Origin: Micrasema longulum
Lineage: Eukaryota; Arthropoda; Insecta; Trichoptera; Brachycentridae
Reading direction: 5' to 3'
NCBI GenBank assembly: GCA_022494885.1
Contig: JAGVSM010002778.1
Coordinates: forward strand, 1-64,000
Length of the DNA stretch: 64,000 nucleotides
Shown: piece by piece, positions 20,906 through 31,788 of the stretch
How positions within the stretch are numbered: the first letter of the stretch is position 1
Layout: every line of letters starts with the position of its first letter
The notes under the pieces: generated by a model
The model's input: the letters and a program-made list of their open reading frames with translations, nothing else
Databases searched by the model: none
What the model was told of the DNA's origin: nothing
Made by a program: the position numbers and the translations under genes

Positions 20906-22370
20906 CATGGTACTAAGATGAAAAAAATTATGTTTTTTGATTTTTCGATTGAGGTCATACTAAGTATTAGTTTGTGGTATTTTTCTAGTATTTTCCCACT
21001 GTCCATTTGTTTAAGAAATTTAATTTTTTAAATTTGTTTAAATTTAATTTAGAAATTTAGTAATGAAATCGGTATTTAAAAACTATTTTTTACTTAAGTT
21101 TACTTCAAATCTATAAAGACGAAATGAATAGTAGTATTTTACGTCACAAAACGTAAGTACGCGACCTAGAATAACTGATAACATCTTAATTCCGAAATCA
21201 ATGAAATTAACAAAGGAAATAAAAAGTGCAGTCAGAAATTCAGCACAAATGAGAAAATAGTTAAAAGTTATATTTACAATTTTTTTTTGTGTGGCACTGA
21301 TTGAAAACACCGTATATTATTTTCTTGTAATTTACATGTTTTACTGAAAATATTTACTTTTTAAAAATAAAATAAACAAATTATTGTAAGACGTCACGCC
21401 CCATTATGTACACAAGAACTGTTTTTTTTATTTTACGTAATGGAAAACGTTAATGTAAATATATGTCTTAAATTTGTATTTAGTAGAAATATTACATTCT
21501 GATATTTTTTTTCTTAATAAACTAAAAAAACAATTAAATTAAGTATTATTCTAAACTCATTCATGTTGTTTCAATGATTCTGTTCAGTACTCTAGGTTCT
21601 CAGCTGCTCAGTTTAGAGAAACACGCAAGGTGAAGGAAGCAACCTTTGTCGGTAGAAGTAAGCGCTACTCTGCCGTTGCGGTGCTAGGAAAATAAATAAA
21701 CTTGTTGAAGGGTAGAATGCACCTTAAGAAATGTTTCCCCGTTCCGAGTTTCACATTCCAAGCGATTTTCCCGTTTTGCTATATAGCCCAGATGTCGCGT
21801 CGGGTAGTTTTGCCTAGAAATAATTCAAGGAGTTTTAATAACTAGTGTGTTAGATAGAGCTACGAGTTGCTTATAACATTATTCTGTTTACGACCTTGAA
21901 TTCTTAGAAAAAAAGGTTTTTTTTAAATGCAAATTATGCTCGAAATTTTGGTTTTTAGAGTATATCTCGACTTTGACTTATCCCAGACGGAATTTATTTG
22001 ATGTCTCCTCTGGTAAATATTCTGCCCCCATAAGCAGAAAGACAGCTTTTTGACAAAAATCACAAAATATATTATGACTTAATGTTCTATAAGAAATTTT
22101 GAACCGTTTAATATAAAGCAAAAAGCAGCGAAAATAATATTTAACTTCAAAAATTAAATCATGTTTTTTGAGGAATAACACAGTATCTAGAGATTCTTAA
22201 GCAAAAACACAGTGTTTAAATTACACAGGTTATATACTTAGAAACAATTAAAAAACTGGGTTTTTACTTACGAATAATTACAGTTTTTTAAATAGCATAG
22301 AGTTGATAAATACTAAAAAGTGTCATATGTAAAAATATGATATTTGCAAATGGCTGCCTTTCTACGAGTT
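20906..22370. other. unassigned, GC-richer at 21590-21830
   Basis: AT-rich DNA with a patch at 21590-21830 (GAAACACGCAAGGTGAAGG, GCTACTCTGCCGTTGCGGTG, GATGTCGCGTCGGGTAG) that is compositionally distinct but shows no protein I recognise. Short open frames on the minus strand (around 21083-21310 and 21978-22181) have no family features. Confidence 0.3.
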
Positions 22371-22490
22371 TTATTTATTTATTCATTTTATTTATTAATG
22401 TAGTCATCATGAGCTTTAATGTTGATTTTAAATTTGTCCTCCATACGATTTTTAAAGTAGTCAGGTAACAATTTTGCAAAAGGGAAATAT
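22371..22490 (-). mobile_element. LINE extreme 3' end
   Basis: Minus strand: PFAKLLPDYFKNRMEDKFKI, then KAHDDYINK and a stop, followed at once by a tail of AATGAATAAATAAAT. This is the end of a LINE polymerase ORF truncated to about 120 bp. Confidence 0.55.
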
Positions 22491-22639
22491 CACTTTTTCA
22501 AAACATTTTTAAAGTAATAAAGGTCGATGAAATACTGTCTAGTAAAAAAAACATTTTGCTAATCATTAGTAGCATAAAAAATAATTTTAAATTTGTAATT
22601 TTGAATTCCTGCAAAAACCGCCATTCCATTAGCTACGCC

Positions 22640-22905
22640 CCAGATACGTCACGATTCGTGTTTATTTGTTCCTGACAATTAAAATTTGTTCAAAACAATA
22701 TCAAAAATCTTGACGTCACAACAACCAAGGCCAAACACGTTGCATTTTTCTAGCGACGTATTTTTATTAAATTTTGATAATGCAATTGATTTTTTAAAAT
22801 CCATTTCATATATTTTTATCGGTATTCGTAGTATGGGATATTTTCCTATTGTAGTATTTAAGTCCATTTCATGGTATTTTTTACTCTCCTGCATTTGTTT
22901 CTTCT
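22640..22905 (-). repeat. family F copy, 5' part
   Basis: On the minus strand GAAATGGATTTTAAAAAATC, GTGTTTGGCCTTGG and TGTGACGTCAAGATT match 43085-43235 in order. A TGACGTCA palindrome is at 22711-22718. The 3' half of the repeat is not seen here. Confidence 0.55.
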
Positions 22906-23757
22906 TTGAGATGAGTTGGTTGAACTAACACCATCAAAGTAACTTAATAATTGAGTATTACAAAAGTGTTTTTTTTATGGATCTCATAATATAATGTTTA
23001 AAACCCTTAAAAGATTTGAAATAAAATGTATTAATTTAGAATAAAAAACTAGACATTTAACGTACGATTCCATAGATTTTTTCTCAATGAGAAACAGTAA
23101 TGAAATTCTAGCTTTGCAAGGAACATTCATGTTTTTGAGATTAGTTTTTCCACTCACCATTTTTCACGTGTCAAAAGTTCTTTGTTCACAAACGTAAAAA
23201 TGCTTATTTTGGCTTTTATGTGAGTTCGTGCTTTTTTAAACCGAAAATGGGAAATTCGTTTTAGGCCACGAATAAATAATATTTCTATTCAATGTGTTTC
23301 TCATCTCAGCGGGAGAATGATTGACTTTTGAAGAATTGCACGTCTATAGGACGCCTACGTTTTGTGTCTACATACGAACATTTAATTTACATAAAGAAAC
23401 CACCCCCTTTCAACGACACACTGGGCTACTATCGTCAAAACATCGTAACCGACAGGATCAATATTATACGGGAATTTCAGTGGGAAAATGGCTAAGTATG
23501 ATACCGTAATCGACACTGCAATACCGCGTACTATCAATTGATTTTTTTGGCATAGTAATCTAAAAAGCGTTCTGTTGATATCCTACGTACGATTTTAATC
23601 AATCAAAAATATCTCTGGAATATCAGAAAAACTGTATCATTTACAGTAAAAACGGAAATTATGTAAAACTAATGGCTTTTAGTCCCTATAAAGAATTTAT
23701 TTCAGTAAAACATTTTCGCAAAAACAGGTTACGCGGTATGGCAGTATCACCGACAAC
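22906..23757. other. unassigned
   Basis: No gene or placed repeat. A GC-richer patch at 23330-23520 (CCACCCCCTTTCAACGACAC) has a 62-codon plus frame with no recognisable feature. Confidence 0.25.
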
Positions 23758-23932
23758 GGCGGCCTCCGTGGTGTAGTGGTCAAGACGCTTGACTCACGCA
23801 TGGAAGGTTCTGGGTTCGATTCCCGGTGAGAACACAAAAATTTAAATGAGATTTTTCTTAAGCCTGGGTGTTCTGTGATGTAATTCAACACTGTAATTGC
23901 GCCTCCTGGCCTGTTGTGGTGAAAAAAAAAAA
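23758..23932 (+). repeat. SINE A, full length
   Basis: GGCCTCCGTGGTGTAGTGGT (A box), GGGTTCGATTCCCGGTG (B box), AAGCCTGGGTGTTCTGTG, CCTCCTGGCCTGTTGTGGTG and a poly(A) tail of 11 bases at 23922-23932. About 175 bp. Confidence 0.9.
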
Positions 23933-24464
23933 GTTACTTTTTATCAATTTTGAAGGAGAGCAGATTGAAAGTGTGATAGGTTCTAAAAAATCGAAAGTTT
24001 AGTTTACAAGTCTAATTGTAGTGTCAGTAGATGCATTAAATATTTGTTTCTGGAGGATGTTTTTTCCGGACTTCCCTGGCATATCATATTTGGCAATCTA
24101 AAACAAGAACGGCTAAATAAGATATGTTTGACACATCATATTTAGTTATCTTGCAACAGACTTGACGCACCATCTTTAGAAACAGAGAAATATGCAGTTG
24201 ACGAAATAAGGCATGTTTGATAAATCAAATTTTGCCATCTAAAACAACGACGGCGAAACAAGATGTAATACATGAAATATAAAAAAATTGTCAGTCATTA
24301 TTCTATTTCTAAAGATAGTATATCACCCCTGTTGACATATCTCAATTTGCCATCTTTGGGAATAGAAAAATAGACATTATAACGTGACACGGCTAGTATT
24401 ATTTTACTCTATTGAACGAATATACACCTTTTTTTTTGACGATGACGAAGACAACGATGATGAT
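23933..24464 (+). repeat. degenerate internal duplications
   Basis: GGCAATCTAAAACAAGAACG (24092 on) is repeated about 141 bp later as GCCATCTAAAACAACGACGG (24234 on), each followed by a (A)AGAT(A)TG-like block; CACCATCTTTAGAAACAGAG (24170) resembles GCCATCTTTGGGAATAGAAA (24350). This is an old, imperfect duplication. No gene seen. Confidence 0.45.
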
Positions 24465-25780
24465 ACTTACTTATCGGGTGCGGATTTCATACCTTGCCAC
24501 TGCAATGTGCAGTGACAGATATTGCCTTGTCAGTGGCCACCCTCAAATCATTCCCTCTCATTTGTGGACACCGTAGTAGATGAGGATCATCTTGCACCTC
24601 TTCACAATCACAGCTCGTGCCATCTCTCTCCAGAAAACTCTACCTATCTTGGTTATATTCGCACCTAGTCACCCCTACACTCAGTCTGTGAAAAGAGTTT
24701 TCCTTGTAAGGAAGTCCAAACTGAGAGCAGTGTTTGTGCTTTTGGATAGTGTTATCCAGAATCTATCGCCAAATTCTTCTCTCCACAGATCTTCTCTGGG
24801 TTTTCCTGCAGAGATCAGTTGTAGTTTTAAACTTTTTCTCGATCTCAGTCTTGGAAAAGCCATTTCGTGCTCGTAAAAGGTCGTCTAGGGTCATGGATAT
24901 GATGTGTCTTACGGTGTCTACTGCTACATTTCTCCTGATGTTGGGTGGAGCGATTCCTATATTGTAAAGTTTGTGCACCGATGTGGGCTTATGGCAGCCG
25001 GACACCAGTCGCGCCGTGTCATTTATAAGAATATTCACTTTTTTGGCGTGTGCTGACATCTGCCAAACTAAACAAGCGTATTATGCTGCGGAAACATACA
25101 AGCCCAAGAAGTACATGTGAAGATGCTGCCCAAGATTAGGCTGTAAGCTTTTGAAATATATTATTTGTGGCGGTGACTTTTTGTTTAGCATTGATGTAAT
25201 ACTGCTTATAGCACCGAGATATTTAGGGGTATTTGGCAATGCTCGATTCTCTCTGAATTCCACGTGACCTCCAATTCTTTTATCACCTCCTTATTTTTAG
25301 GTGGAAGGTTTAGAGTTGAATCTTATTTCGATTTGGCTTTAACATGTTTTTTATCATAGTATTATTCAAGTATATTAATTAGGGCAAGTTTTTCCTCTAC
25401 CAGCTGGAAAGAGTCTTCATGGGTAGCCACCGCTGTGTTATCAGCGTAGATAAATTGTCTAGTATCCTCTGGTATGCGTTGGTCGTTAGTGTATATGTTG
25501 TAAAGGGTTGGTGCCAGAACGCTTCCCTGTGACAGTCCATTCAACATGAGTTATATAAAATCGTCTATTGTTCAAAAAGTTGAGGATTAAGGATTTAAGT
25601 TTGAATCCTTTTGTGACATTGTATATCTTATTAACAAGTTTGGCAGGATCCACCGATCGTATGCAGCTATGAGATCCACCAATGCCATGCATCGATGGTG
25701 AAGATGATTATTGTTATTTTTATAAGAAATAAACTTGTAATACTCGTTTTTATTCTCCCAAATGACTTTCTTATACATGA
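24465..25780 (-). pseudogene. degenerate LINE, reverse transcriptase domain and C-terminus
   Basis: Reading from 25780 downwards with frameshifts and stops: MALVDLIAAYD (motif A of the polymerase), NKIYNVTKGFKLKSLILNFL, then NGLSQGSVLAPTLYNIYTND (motif B) and FIYADNTAVA. The catalytic YADD is here YADN, so the second aspartate is lost. Downstream (25059-24763) come SAHAKKVNILINDTARLVSG and YNIGIAPPNIRRNVAVD, then a Cys/His end CDCEEVQDDPHLLRCP near 24600. Together these match an arthropod LINE in order over 1.3 kb. It is inactive. Its upstream end meets the PLE at about 25790. Confidence 0.85.
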
Positions 25781-25796
25781 ATTAATTTATTATTAA

Positions 25797-26030
25797 GGTT
25801 CGTAGGTTTTCACGGCCTTCACGGATTTTTGAGGTCGTACCGAACACTGTCCTTATGTCCCGTTTCTTAAGCGTTTTTGCAATCCTATCCGTGACATTTT
25901 TGACAGAGGGAAGGAACGCTATTCTTTTATCCGTATTAGCATCATCCATCTTGGAAATATTCTTTGGATTTGTTACCGACATTATTCTTCTTTTTATATC
26001 CTTCTTTTCATAGCCATGGGCTATGGACAG
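25797..26030 (-). pseudogene. Penelope-like element, inverted 5' fragment
   Basis: Minus strand: DDANTDKRIAFLPSVKNVTD, RIAKTLKKRDIRTVFGTTSK. This is the segment between the polymerase and the endonuclease of a PLE, followed by CCGTGAAGGCCGTGAAAACC (25804-25823), an end-type sequence. It is inverted relative to the plus-strand copy that starts at 26029 and shares with it about 26 bp (GGACAGTGTTCGGTACGACC and CTCAAAA) in opposite orientation, so the junction is palindromic. Confidence 0.75.
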
Positions 26031-26580
26031 TGTTCGGTACGACCTCAAAAGTAAGAAACGAACTAAAATCAGTAAAAGATCGGGACCCACTTGAAACAGA
26101 TGGAGTATATAAATTAAATTGCAAAAGCTGTGAAACAGTCTACATAGGGCAGACTGCCAGAAACATAATGACAAGAATAAAAGAGCACAAGAGTGCATGC
26201 AAGTTGGGCTACCCGGATAAATCAGCTCTTGCAGAGCACTACATAGAAACAGGGCATAATTTCTCATTTGAGCCAAATGTCCTTGGAAAGCCCAAAAATC
26301 ATCAAGCCCGTTTAATAAAGGAAGCCATAGAAATATACAAGCATCCTAATAACATTAACAGGGATGATGGGTTACGACTACGAACCTCATGGTACCCGGT
26401 GCTTCCAAAGCCCACGGTACAAACTCCACACACTTAACCACATACATTGCCCGACTGCGACACGGTACAAATTCCTCACAATTAAACACACTAAAAACTA
26501 CACTCATACATTCAGCCCTGAAGATGGACACTGCAATGTGCTCCGAAACGTCGGCAATACAAAGCCCACAAACACGGCGG
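26029..26580 (+). mobile_element. Penelope-like element 3' part with GIY-YIG endonuclease
   Basis: The plus frame (26029-26437, open) encodes TVFGTTSKVRNELKSVKDRD, then GVYKLNCKSCETVYIGQTAR. This is the GIY...YIG pair as GVY and YIG, with the catalytic Arg in QTARNIMTRIKEHK and the late Glu in IKEAIEIYKHPNNINRDDG, ending LRTSWYPVL. These are the expected motifs in order of a PLE endonuclease domain, which nicks target DNA for priming. The polymerase is absent apart from the inverted fragment next door. The 3' UTR contains a hammerhead-like motif at 26518-26555 and is interrupted by a SINE A. The original end continues after it as ATAATAACCCAGAAAAACAC (26781-26800). Confidence 0.9.
26518..26555 (+). 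ncRNA. hammerhead-ribozyme-like motif in PLE
   Basis: CUGAAGA (26518-26524, fits CUGANGA), a stem II made by GGACAC and GUGCUCC with one bulge, then GAAAC (26545-26549). Stem III is not convincing. Hammerheads in the terminal repeats of PLEs are known, and the position fits. Probably a decayed copy. Confidence 0.5.
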
Positions 26581-26772
26581 CCTCCGTGGTGTAGTGGTCA
26601 AGACGCTTGACTCACGCACGGAAGGTTCTGGGTTCGATTCCCGGTGAGAACACAAACATTAAAATGTGATTTTTCTCAAGCCTGGGTGCTCTGTGATGTA
26701 ATTCACCACTGTAATTAGGTCTCCTGGCCTGTTGTGGTGCAAAAAAAAAAAAAAAAATGTAAAAAAAAAAAA
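26579..26772 (+). repeat. SINE A inserted in the PLE, with target duplication
   Basis: A full SINE A (A box, GGGTTCGATTCCCGGTG, GGCCTGTTGTGGTG, A-rich tail to 26772). The PLE sequence AACACGGC is present on both sides (26571-26578 and 26773-26780), the 8-bp target duplication. Confidence 0.9.
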
Positions 26773-26799
26773 AACACGGCATAATAACCCAGAAAAACA

Positions 26800-27124
26800 C
26801 TATCTGTAATTTATTATTACCATACAATTTGCAAGTCTTCATTAGGTCTCTTTTGTTATGATTAATTATCTCGATTTATAATATTCCTTAATTTCGCGAC
26901 AATCTACGACCACAGTACAATCTTCTTCCCACACACAATTACTCTCATATTCATGTCGGAATTCTGAGTGAACGTTTTTTTATCAGTGCGTAGTAAGGTG
27001 ATTATAATTTAAGATACTTTTCATGGAAAACTCTGAAAAATATTAAGGCTCTTGAAACCGAAACCATAAAGATTTAACGTAACCGAATAAGTAAATCATG
27101 TGTCTAAAGACAAGAAATAAGTGA
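26800..27124. other. unassigned
   Basis: No gene or repeat that I can place. Confidence 0.25.
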
Positions 27125-27240
27125 ATTTTTATCATCAGCATCATTTTCGTATCCGCACCCAGTGGTGGATAGGGCACTGCATCGGCATTGCAAATACAGC
27201 GTTAGATCGTTTTTGTTGCACGGAAAATAAAGTGATCAAT
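27125..27240 (-). repeat. SINE B 3' half
   Basis: TCATCAGCATCATTTTCG, CACCCAGTGGTGGATAGGGC and a shortened GTTAGATCG block match SINE B in reverse orientation. Confidence 0.55.
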
Positions 27241-27308
27241 TTTATTTATTTATTCATTTTATAGAAAAATACAGTCAACAATGATTAAATTACATCACAA
27301 AGATAATT

Positions 27309-27860
27309 AAACATATTACAACAGAGATGGAGAACATTTAAGAGAAGGTAATGTAGAAGTCTAGATAGGTCATAAGCCCTGTAGATGCTAAGACTTCTTT
27401 ATTACCTTCTCTAAAATGTTCTTCATCTCTGTTGTAATATGTAGATATTAACAGCTCTCTAGGGAGTTGAATCCAGTCCTTGTCTACAAAAATATTGACA
27501 AACTCAAAATATTGTTGATAAATCCGCCTGGTCCATGAAGAAGTACAGAAATTGAAAAATATTTTTTTTTGGCGTTGCTTAGTATGTAGGTGAAGTAATT
27601 AAATTAGATAAATCTCACGCTCATAAATAAAGGTTTCAGCTTTTTAACTTCACAAACATCAATGGATAAGAGAATTGGAGGAATATATACGTTCAAATAT
27701 GGGCAGAATGGTGAATGTTATACAGTGTCTAAAGTGGCCACTTAAACCAGCCAATGAGTGTAATATTCACTATTCTGCTATTGTTTATATATCCACACTC
27801 CCTCAAATTTTCCATTTGTTGACTTTGTGAAGTAAAAGATTGATATGGGTGAGATTAATT
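27309..27860. repeat. compound family P palindromes
   Basis: 27309-27441 is a near-perfect hairpin made of two opposed B-module starts (AACATATTACAACAGAGATG ... CATCTCTGTTGTAATATGT). 27447-27519 is module A in minus orientation, 27520-27757 module B minus, and 27758-27857 a B segment in plus orientation (TATTCACTATTCTGC ... GGGTGAGATTA). The order A-B with B running back on itself shows repeated inversion or nested insertion. Confidence 0.85.
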
Positions 27861-28013
27861 TATTTATATTATAAACAACAATGAACCTCCACCTAGAAGT
27901 TTTTCTAAAAACTTGAATGACAAGCGTATCGCTCAATTAATATATGTAGCGGCTCTAAATACATTACGCTTAATGTAACAAATAATCAAAATTAGCTCCA
28001 TTTGGTTTGCTAA

Positions 28014-28060
28014 ACAGTGCCCTATGTACCACTGGGTGTTAAGGGAAATATATGAACTTA
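28014..28060 (+). repeat. SINE B 3' end fragment
   Basis: ACAGTGCCCTATGTACCACT and TTAAGGGAAATATATGA match the SINE B 3' end. Confidence 0.5.
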
Positions 28061-28149
28061 ACGATCTACATACCAAACGAAATTTAAAAGCGGCGTGTTG
28101 ATTTTTTATTCCCAGGTATTTTTAAGATCATGTGATTTTTTTATGCTCA

Positions 28150-28626
28150 TGTTTGTAGTTTGTATTATTTATTTATTTATTATTTATTTATAAATTTATT
28201 GCGAAAAATAATAAACATACTTAAAAACAGGGAATCTATATAAAACCAATTAATGTAAAATGAAAACGGAGTGTTCTCTGTTTATGATAGCCTCCATCTA
28301 ACATGGCACAGCCTCTTCTAAGATGGAGATTTTCTATCTTTAGAGCGTAAGTAGTCCTATACCAATAAAACAATAACATAAAAAAGAAAAACTAAAACTA
28401 CTTAATTATAAATGCCTAGCTTATCAAATGTAAGAAATTGAAAATCATTATTATACAAATATAAAGTATATATGTGCCAATAATACATGTTACTTAAACA
28501 TAAATAATAAATAATAAAACAAATATAAAGCAATGACATAAAAATATAAATAATATGTGTACCAATTATATAAAGTACTACGTGTATTGATTTACATATA
28601 TTTTTCAAAAAAATCTCTATTTATAT
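28150..28626 (-). mobile_element. possible LINE 3' UTR with hairpin
   Basis: A TTATTTATTTATTATTTA tract (28167 on) looks like the complement of a LINE tail. Within 150 bp is a hairpin, CTCCATCTAA ... AAGATGGAG (28292-28328), like the terminal hairpins of the other LINEs. No polymerase tail could be read upstream, so the assignment is tentative. Confidence 0.35.
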
Positions 28627-29371
28627 TAACATATTACAACAGAGATGAAGAACACTTAAGAGAAGGTAATATAGAAGTCTAGGCATCTACAGGGCTTATG
28701 ACCTGTCAATGGCTGTTTTTTTTTTTTTAAAAAGAAAAAAGAAATATTTGCGTTCTTATGATTTACCCAAATATTTAATTTTGAGGGCCATTTTCAACGA
28801 GTTGTAAATAACTCACTATTAGAAAATGGAATCGAGTTGGGGTAGAGTGGGATTCGAACCACGGACCTTCGGTCCGTGAGTACGAGACACTAGCCACAGG
28901 ACCACAACCCGATTTAAGTGGCCACTTTACACACTGTATAACATTCACCATTCTGCTTATATTTGAACATCTATATTCCTTCAATTCTTTCATCTGTTGA
29001 TGTTTGTGAAGTTAAAGAGCTGAAACCTTTATTTATGCGGGTGAGATTACAGAACAATATATTGTTGATAAATTACCTGGTCCATGAAGAAGTATAGAAA
29101 TTGACAAAATAATATTTTCAGGCGTTGCCTAGTATGTAGGTGAAATAATTCAATTAGATAAATCTCAGGTTTTAGCTCTTTAACTTCACAAACATCAACA
29201 GATGAAAGAATTGAAGGAATATAGATGTTCAAATATAGGCAAAATGGTGAATGTTACACAGTGTGTAAAGTGGCCACTTAAACCAGCCATTGTCAGGTCA
29301 TAAGCCCTGTAGATGCCTTGACTTCTATATTACCTTCTCTTAAATGTTCTTCATCTCTGTTGTAATATGTT
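28627..29371. repeat. family P long palindrome with nested SINE C
   Basis: Left arm: module B plus (28627-28715 and 28914-29049, split by a SINE C). Right arm: module B minus (about 29060-29371), ending CATCTCTGTTGTAATATGTT. Without the SINE the arms would pair over about 220 bp. The centre contains AATATATTGTTGATAAATTA, the B-to-A boundary. Confidence 0.85.
28716..28913 (-). repeat. SINE C, full length, inserted in family P
   Basis: Minus strand: ATCGGGTTGTGGTCCTGTGG (A-box side), CCGTGGTTCGAATCCCACTC (B box), body with AACTCGATTCC, AACTCGTTGAAAATGGCCC and CAAATATTTC, and an A-rich tail (T run at 28716-28728). It breaks the family P sequence CAATGGCTG|GTTTAAGTGG. Confidence 0.85.
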
Positions 29372-29499
29372 ATTATATTTTTTAGTTTGACAGTTAACTT
29401 CTGGCTGTTTTGTTTGTTTTAGAGCGATTTTCCGCCGTTCCCTTCATAATATTTTAGGCGAGTTTTTAATAAACATTAAATAACTCATTTTGCATACTT

Positions 29500-29946
29500 G
29501 ATGTATGAAAGCCGAGTGAACGCGGTTGAAATGCGATCTCTTAGACGAATGTGTGGGAAATCAATGTATGACAGGGTTACGAATGATGAAATCAGGCGAG
29601 CGTGTAAATCTGAGACAAGTATAATTGATAAGATTAAGAAAGGGTCTCTGAGATAGTTTGGTCACGTAGAACGAATGGACGACGAGAGAATGGTAAAACA
29701 AGTATACATGGCAAAAATGAACGGCAACGTTAGACGAGGACGACCAAGGAAGACGTGGCATGATCAGATAAACCAAAATCTTAAGTCTGGTCATGTCAAA
29801 AGCAGACAGAACCGAAGGGCATGTATGACAAGATGTATGAATGTGGAAGAGGCTAGGATTGTATGCCAGGATAGACGTGTGTGGCGGTCCATTCTCTCTG
29901 CCTACCCCTACGGAGAAATGGCGAGATGGTAGTAGTAGTAGTAGTT
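29500..29946 (+). pseudogene. LINE reverse transcriptase C-terminal fragment
   Basis: Plus strand from about 29500: ESRVNAVEMRSLRRMCG-like residues with an early frame problem, a stop in KKGSLR*FGHVERM near 29655, then the open frame to 29930 with DDERMVKQVYMAKMNG, RRGRPRKTWHDQIN, NRRACMTRCMNVEEARIVCQ and SAYPYGEMARW. It ends in a (TAG)n tail at 29927-29945. It is the same family as the insertion at 16090-16579, older. Confidence 0.8.
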
Positions 29947-30524
29947 ATACAAATATAGATGCGCCATCAAAACTACTCCAGTGTTAATATGATAACGTGT
30001 TTTCTTTATTTTTTTGTAGTGTGCGTTGTGAAAAACCCTCCTAAAAATGACATTTCTAATAATTTGGCGTACGTTTGCGTAGGTTTCGTGCCGCGCGAGA
30101 AGTTATATGGAATACATCGGGTCGATATACGCCCGTCTCCCCTACAACAAACAGTACATGTGTTCTTGAGTGAAACTTCACCGCTCGATGAAACTTTGTC
30201 TCGCAAAACGCTTCAGCTGAAATTCAACTCAAAGTTTCAGTATATTTCAGTGACTTTTCAAATCGTTGCTGAATTCGTTTGAATAGATTGAATTTCTCAC
30301 CAGAATTTGTCAGTGTAACTGTATATGTACTCCGCCTGCATGGGTTCAAAAGTCAATATTGCAAAAACCCATGTACTGTACTACACTTCATGCCCTGATG
30401 CTCAAAATCCCCTGATTATGTCAAACCAAATCATCGGAAGGATCGAGAGTTTCAAATACCCAAACAAATGGCAGCTTTCAAAATACTGGGAGTGTGGCTA
30501 GGAGTATAAAACGCCACGTTTAAC
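29947..30524. other. unassigned, moderate GC
   Basis: 30040-30260 is GC-richer (GCCGCGCGAGAAGTTATATG, CGATATACGCCCGTCTCCCC) and open in frames on both strands, but no domain is recognised. It may be an old repeat or unique sequence. Confidence 0.25.
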
Positions 30525-30900
30525 AGTATGAAAGTCAGTATGAGTTGTGGAATAATCTACCCACTAATGTTAGAGACGCCCCTTCTTTATCTACATTTAA
30601 GTCAAGATTGAAATGTCACTATCGAAATATTTAAATTGTTCCTTTATCTCTCTTCTTTCCTTCCCATCCCCTCTCCTCTCATCATAGTATAGTGTTAATT
30701 TTTTTTATTATATATTTATTTTTGTAAATCTTTGCTTTTAATGTTTGTATAAAATTGTAAGATTCAATATATCCATGTATTTATAGTTTTCTCAAACTGA
30801 ACGGTTTGGGTAGGTAGGAAGAAATTGCCTTAAGGCAATATGCCCGCCCTTATATGTATATATATTGTATATGTATATAAAGTGTCAAATAAAAAAAAAG
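30525..30900 (+). mobile_element. LINE 3' end with conserved terminal hairpin
   Basis: Plus strand: YELWNNLPTNVRDAPSLSTF, then KSRLKCHYRNI and a stop, the usual WNxLP ... F+xxLK+ end of a LINE polymerase. About 240 bp of 3' UTR follow, with hairpin ATTGCC TTAA GGCAAT at 30824-30839, ATGCCCGCCC directly after, and a tail CAAATAAAAAAAAAG to 30900. 5'-truncated to 375 bp. Confidence 0.75.
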
Positions 30901-31030
30901 TCTGTCGGGAGATCGAATATTTACCCTGTTGAAACAAAATGCCGTCTATTTAATGCCTGCTTAACACCTATTCTTCTCTATGGATGCAAATCGTGGCACC
31001 TCACTTGGGCTTAAAACCGTATAATTCTAC
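30901..31030 (+). mobile_element. LINE polymerase fragment
   Basis: Plus strand: VETKCRLFNACLTPILLYGC, then KSWHLTW and a stop. The LLYGCE-type motif is typical of the region after the polymerase active site. A related fragment is at 42130-42330. Confidence 0.5.
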
Positions 31031-31116
31031 TAGTTAAAAAATAAAATATGACAATAATATCAAAATAGAACATACTCGTATATTATGAAAAACTGAATGA
31101 ATAAATTTTTTTTATT

Positions 31117-31368
31117 TATTTCAACAGAGAGGGAAATTTTTTGAGAAGGAATATGGAAGTCTAGGCATTTACAGGGCTTATGACCTGTCATTGGCTGGTT
31201 TAAGTGGCCACTTTACACACTGTGTAAAATGCCTAGACTTCCATATTCCCTTCTCAATTCCCATCTCAAAAATTTTCCCTCTCTGTTGAAATAAATTTTA
31301 ATATGAACAACTCCCTAGGGAGAAAATCCAGCCAGTCTGCAAGCATTTGGACATAATCAAACATTGTT
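31117..31368. repeat. family P element, second subtype
   Basis: Left B start (TTTCAACAGAGAGGGAAATT) is inverted at 31216-31290 (CCCTCTCTGTTGAAATAAA), giving 66-bp arms around a 75-bp core (GGGCTTATGACCTG ... CACTTTACACACTGTGT). Module A minus follows to 31368 (AACTCCCTAGGGAG, CAAGCATTTGGACATAATC). The subtype is shared with 57178-57697. Confidence 0.85.
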
Positions 31369-31788
31369 AAATAAAAAAATATTTAAAAAATTAAAAAATG
31401 AACTTGAAATTTATTTATACGAACGTTTTTTAAACGAAAGACATTTTAGCGAACTCGATATTTTCTAAGAAACTAGAAATTTTGGTCTCATCTGTTTGCT
31501 GAATTTTGTAATATAATATTACAGTCGTATCTTTCGATATCTTTAAGATTCTTTCTTTACCTTTTTCCCCCTTTTCACTATTTTCTCCAGAGGCTCTTTT
31601 CATATCATAAAGAATGGGTTGCCAACCGTTCGATCCAGGCAAATAACGACCACGGGTAAAATTTATTTTATTTTATAAGGTAATTTAACAAAGATACATA
31701 CTAGAAAACATGCACTTTGAAGGTATTCGTCGATACAGTTTCACATGCATATATATATTCAATTATAGAATTACACAAATAAAATTTC

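Noticed and set aside
29959..30282. 107-codon plus frame as a gene
   Set aside because: Open by chance on both strands; no signal peptide logic, domain or splice context.
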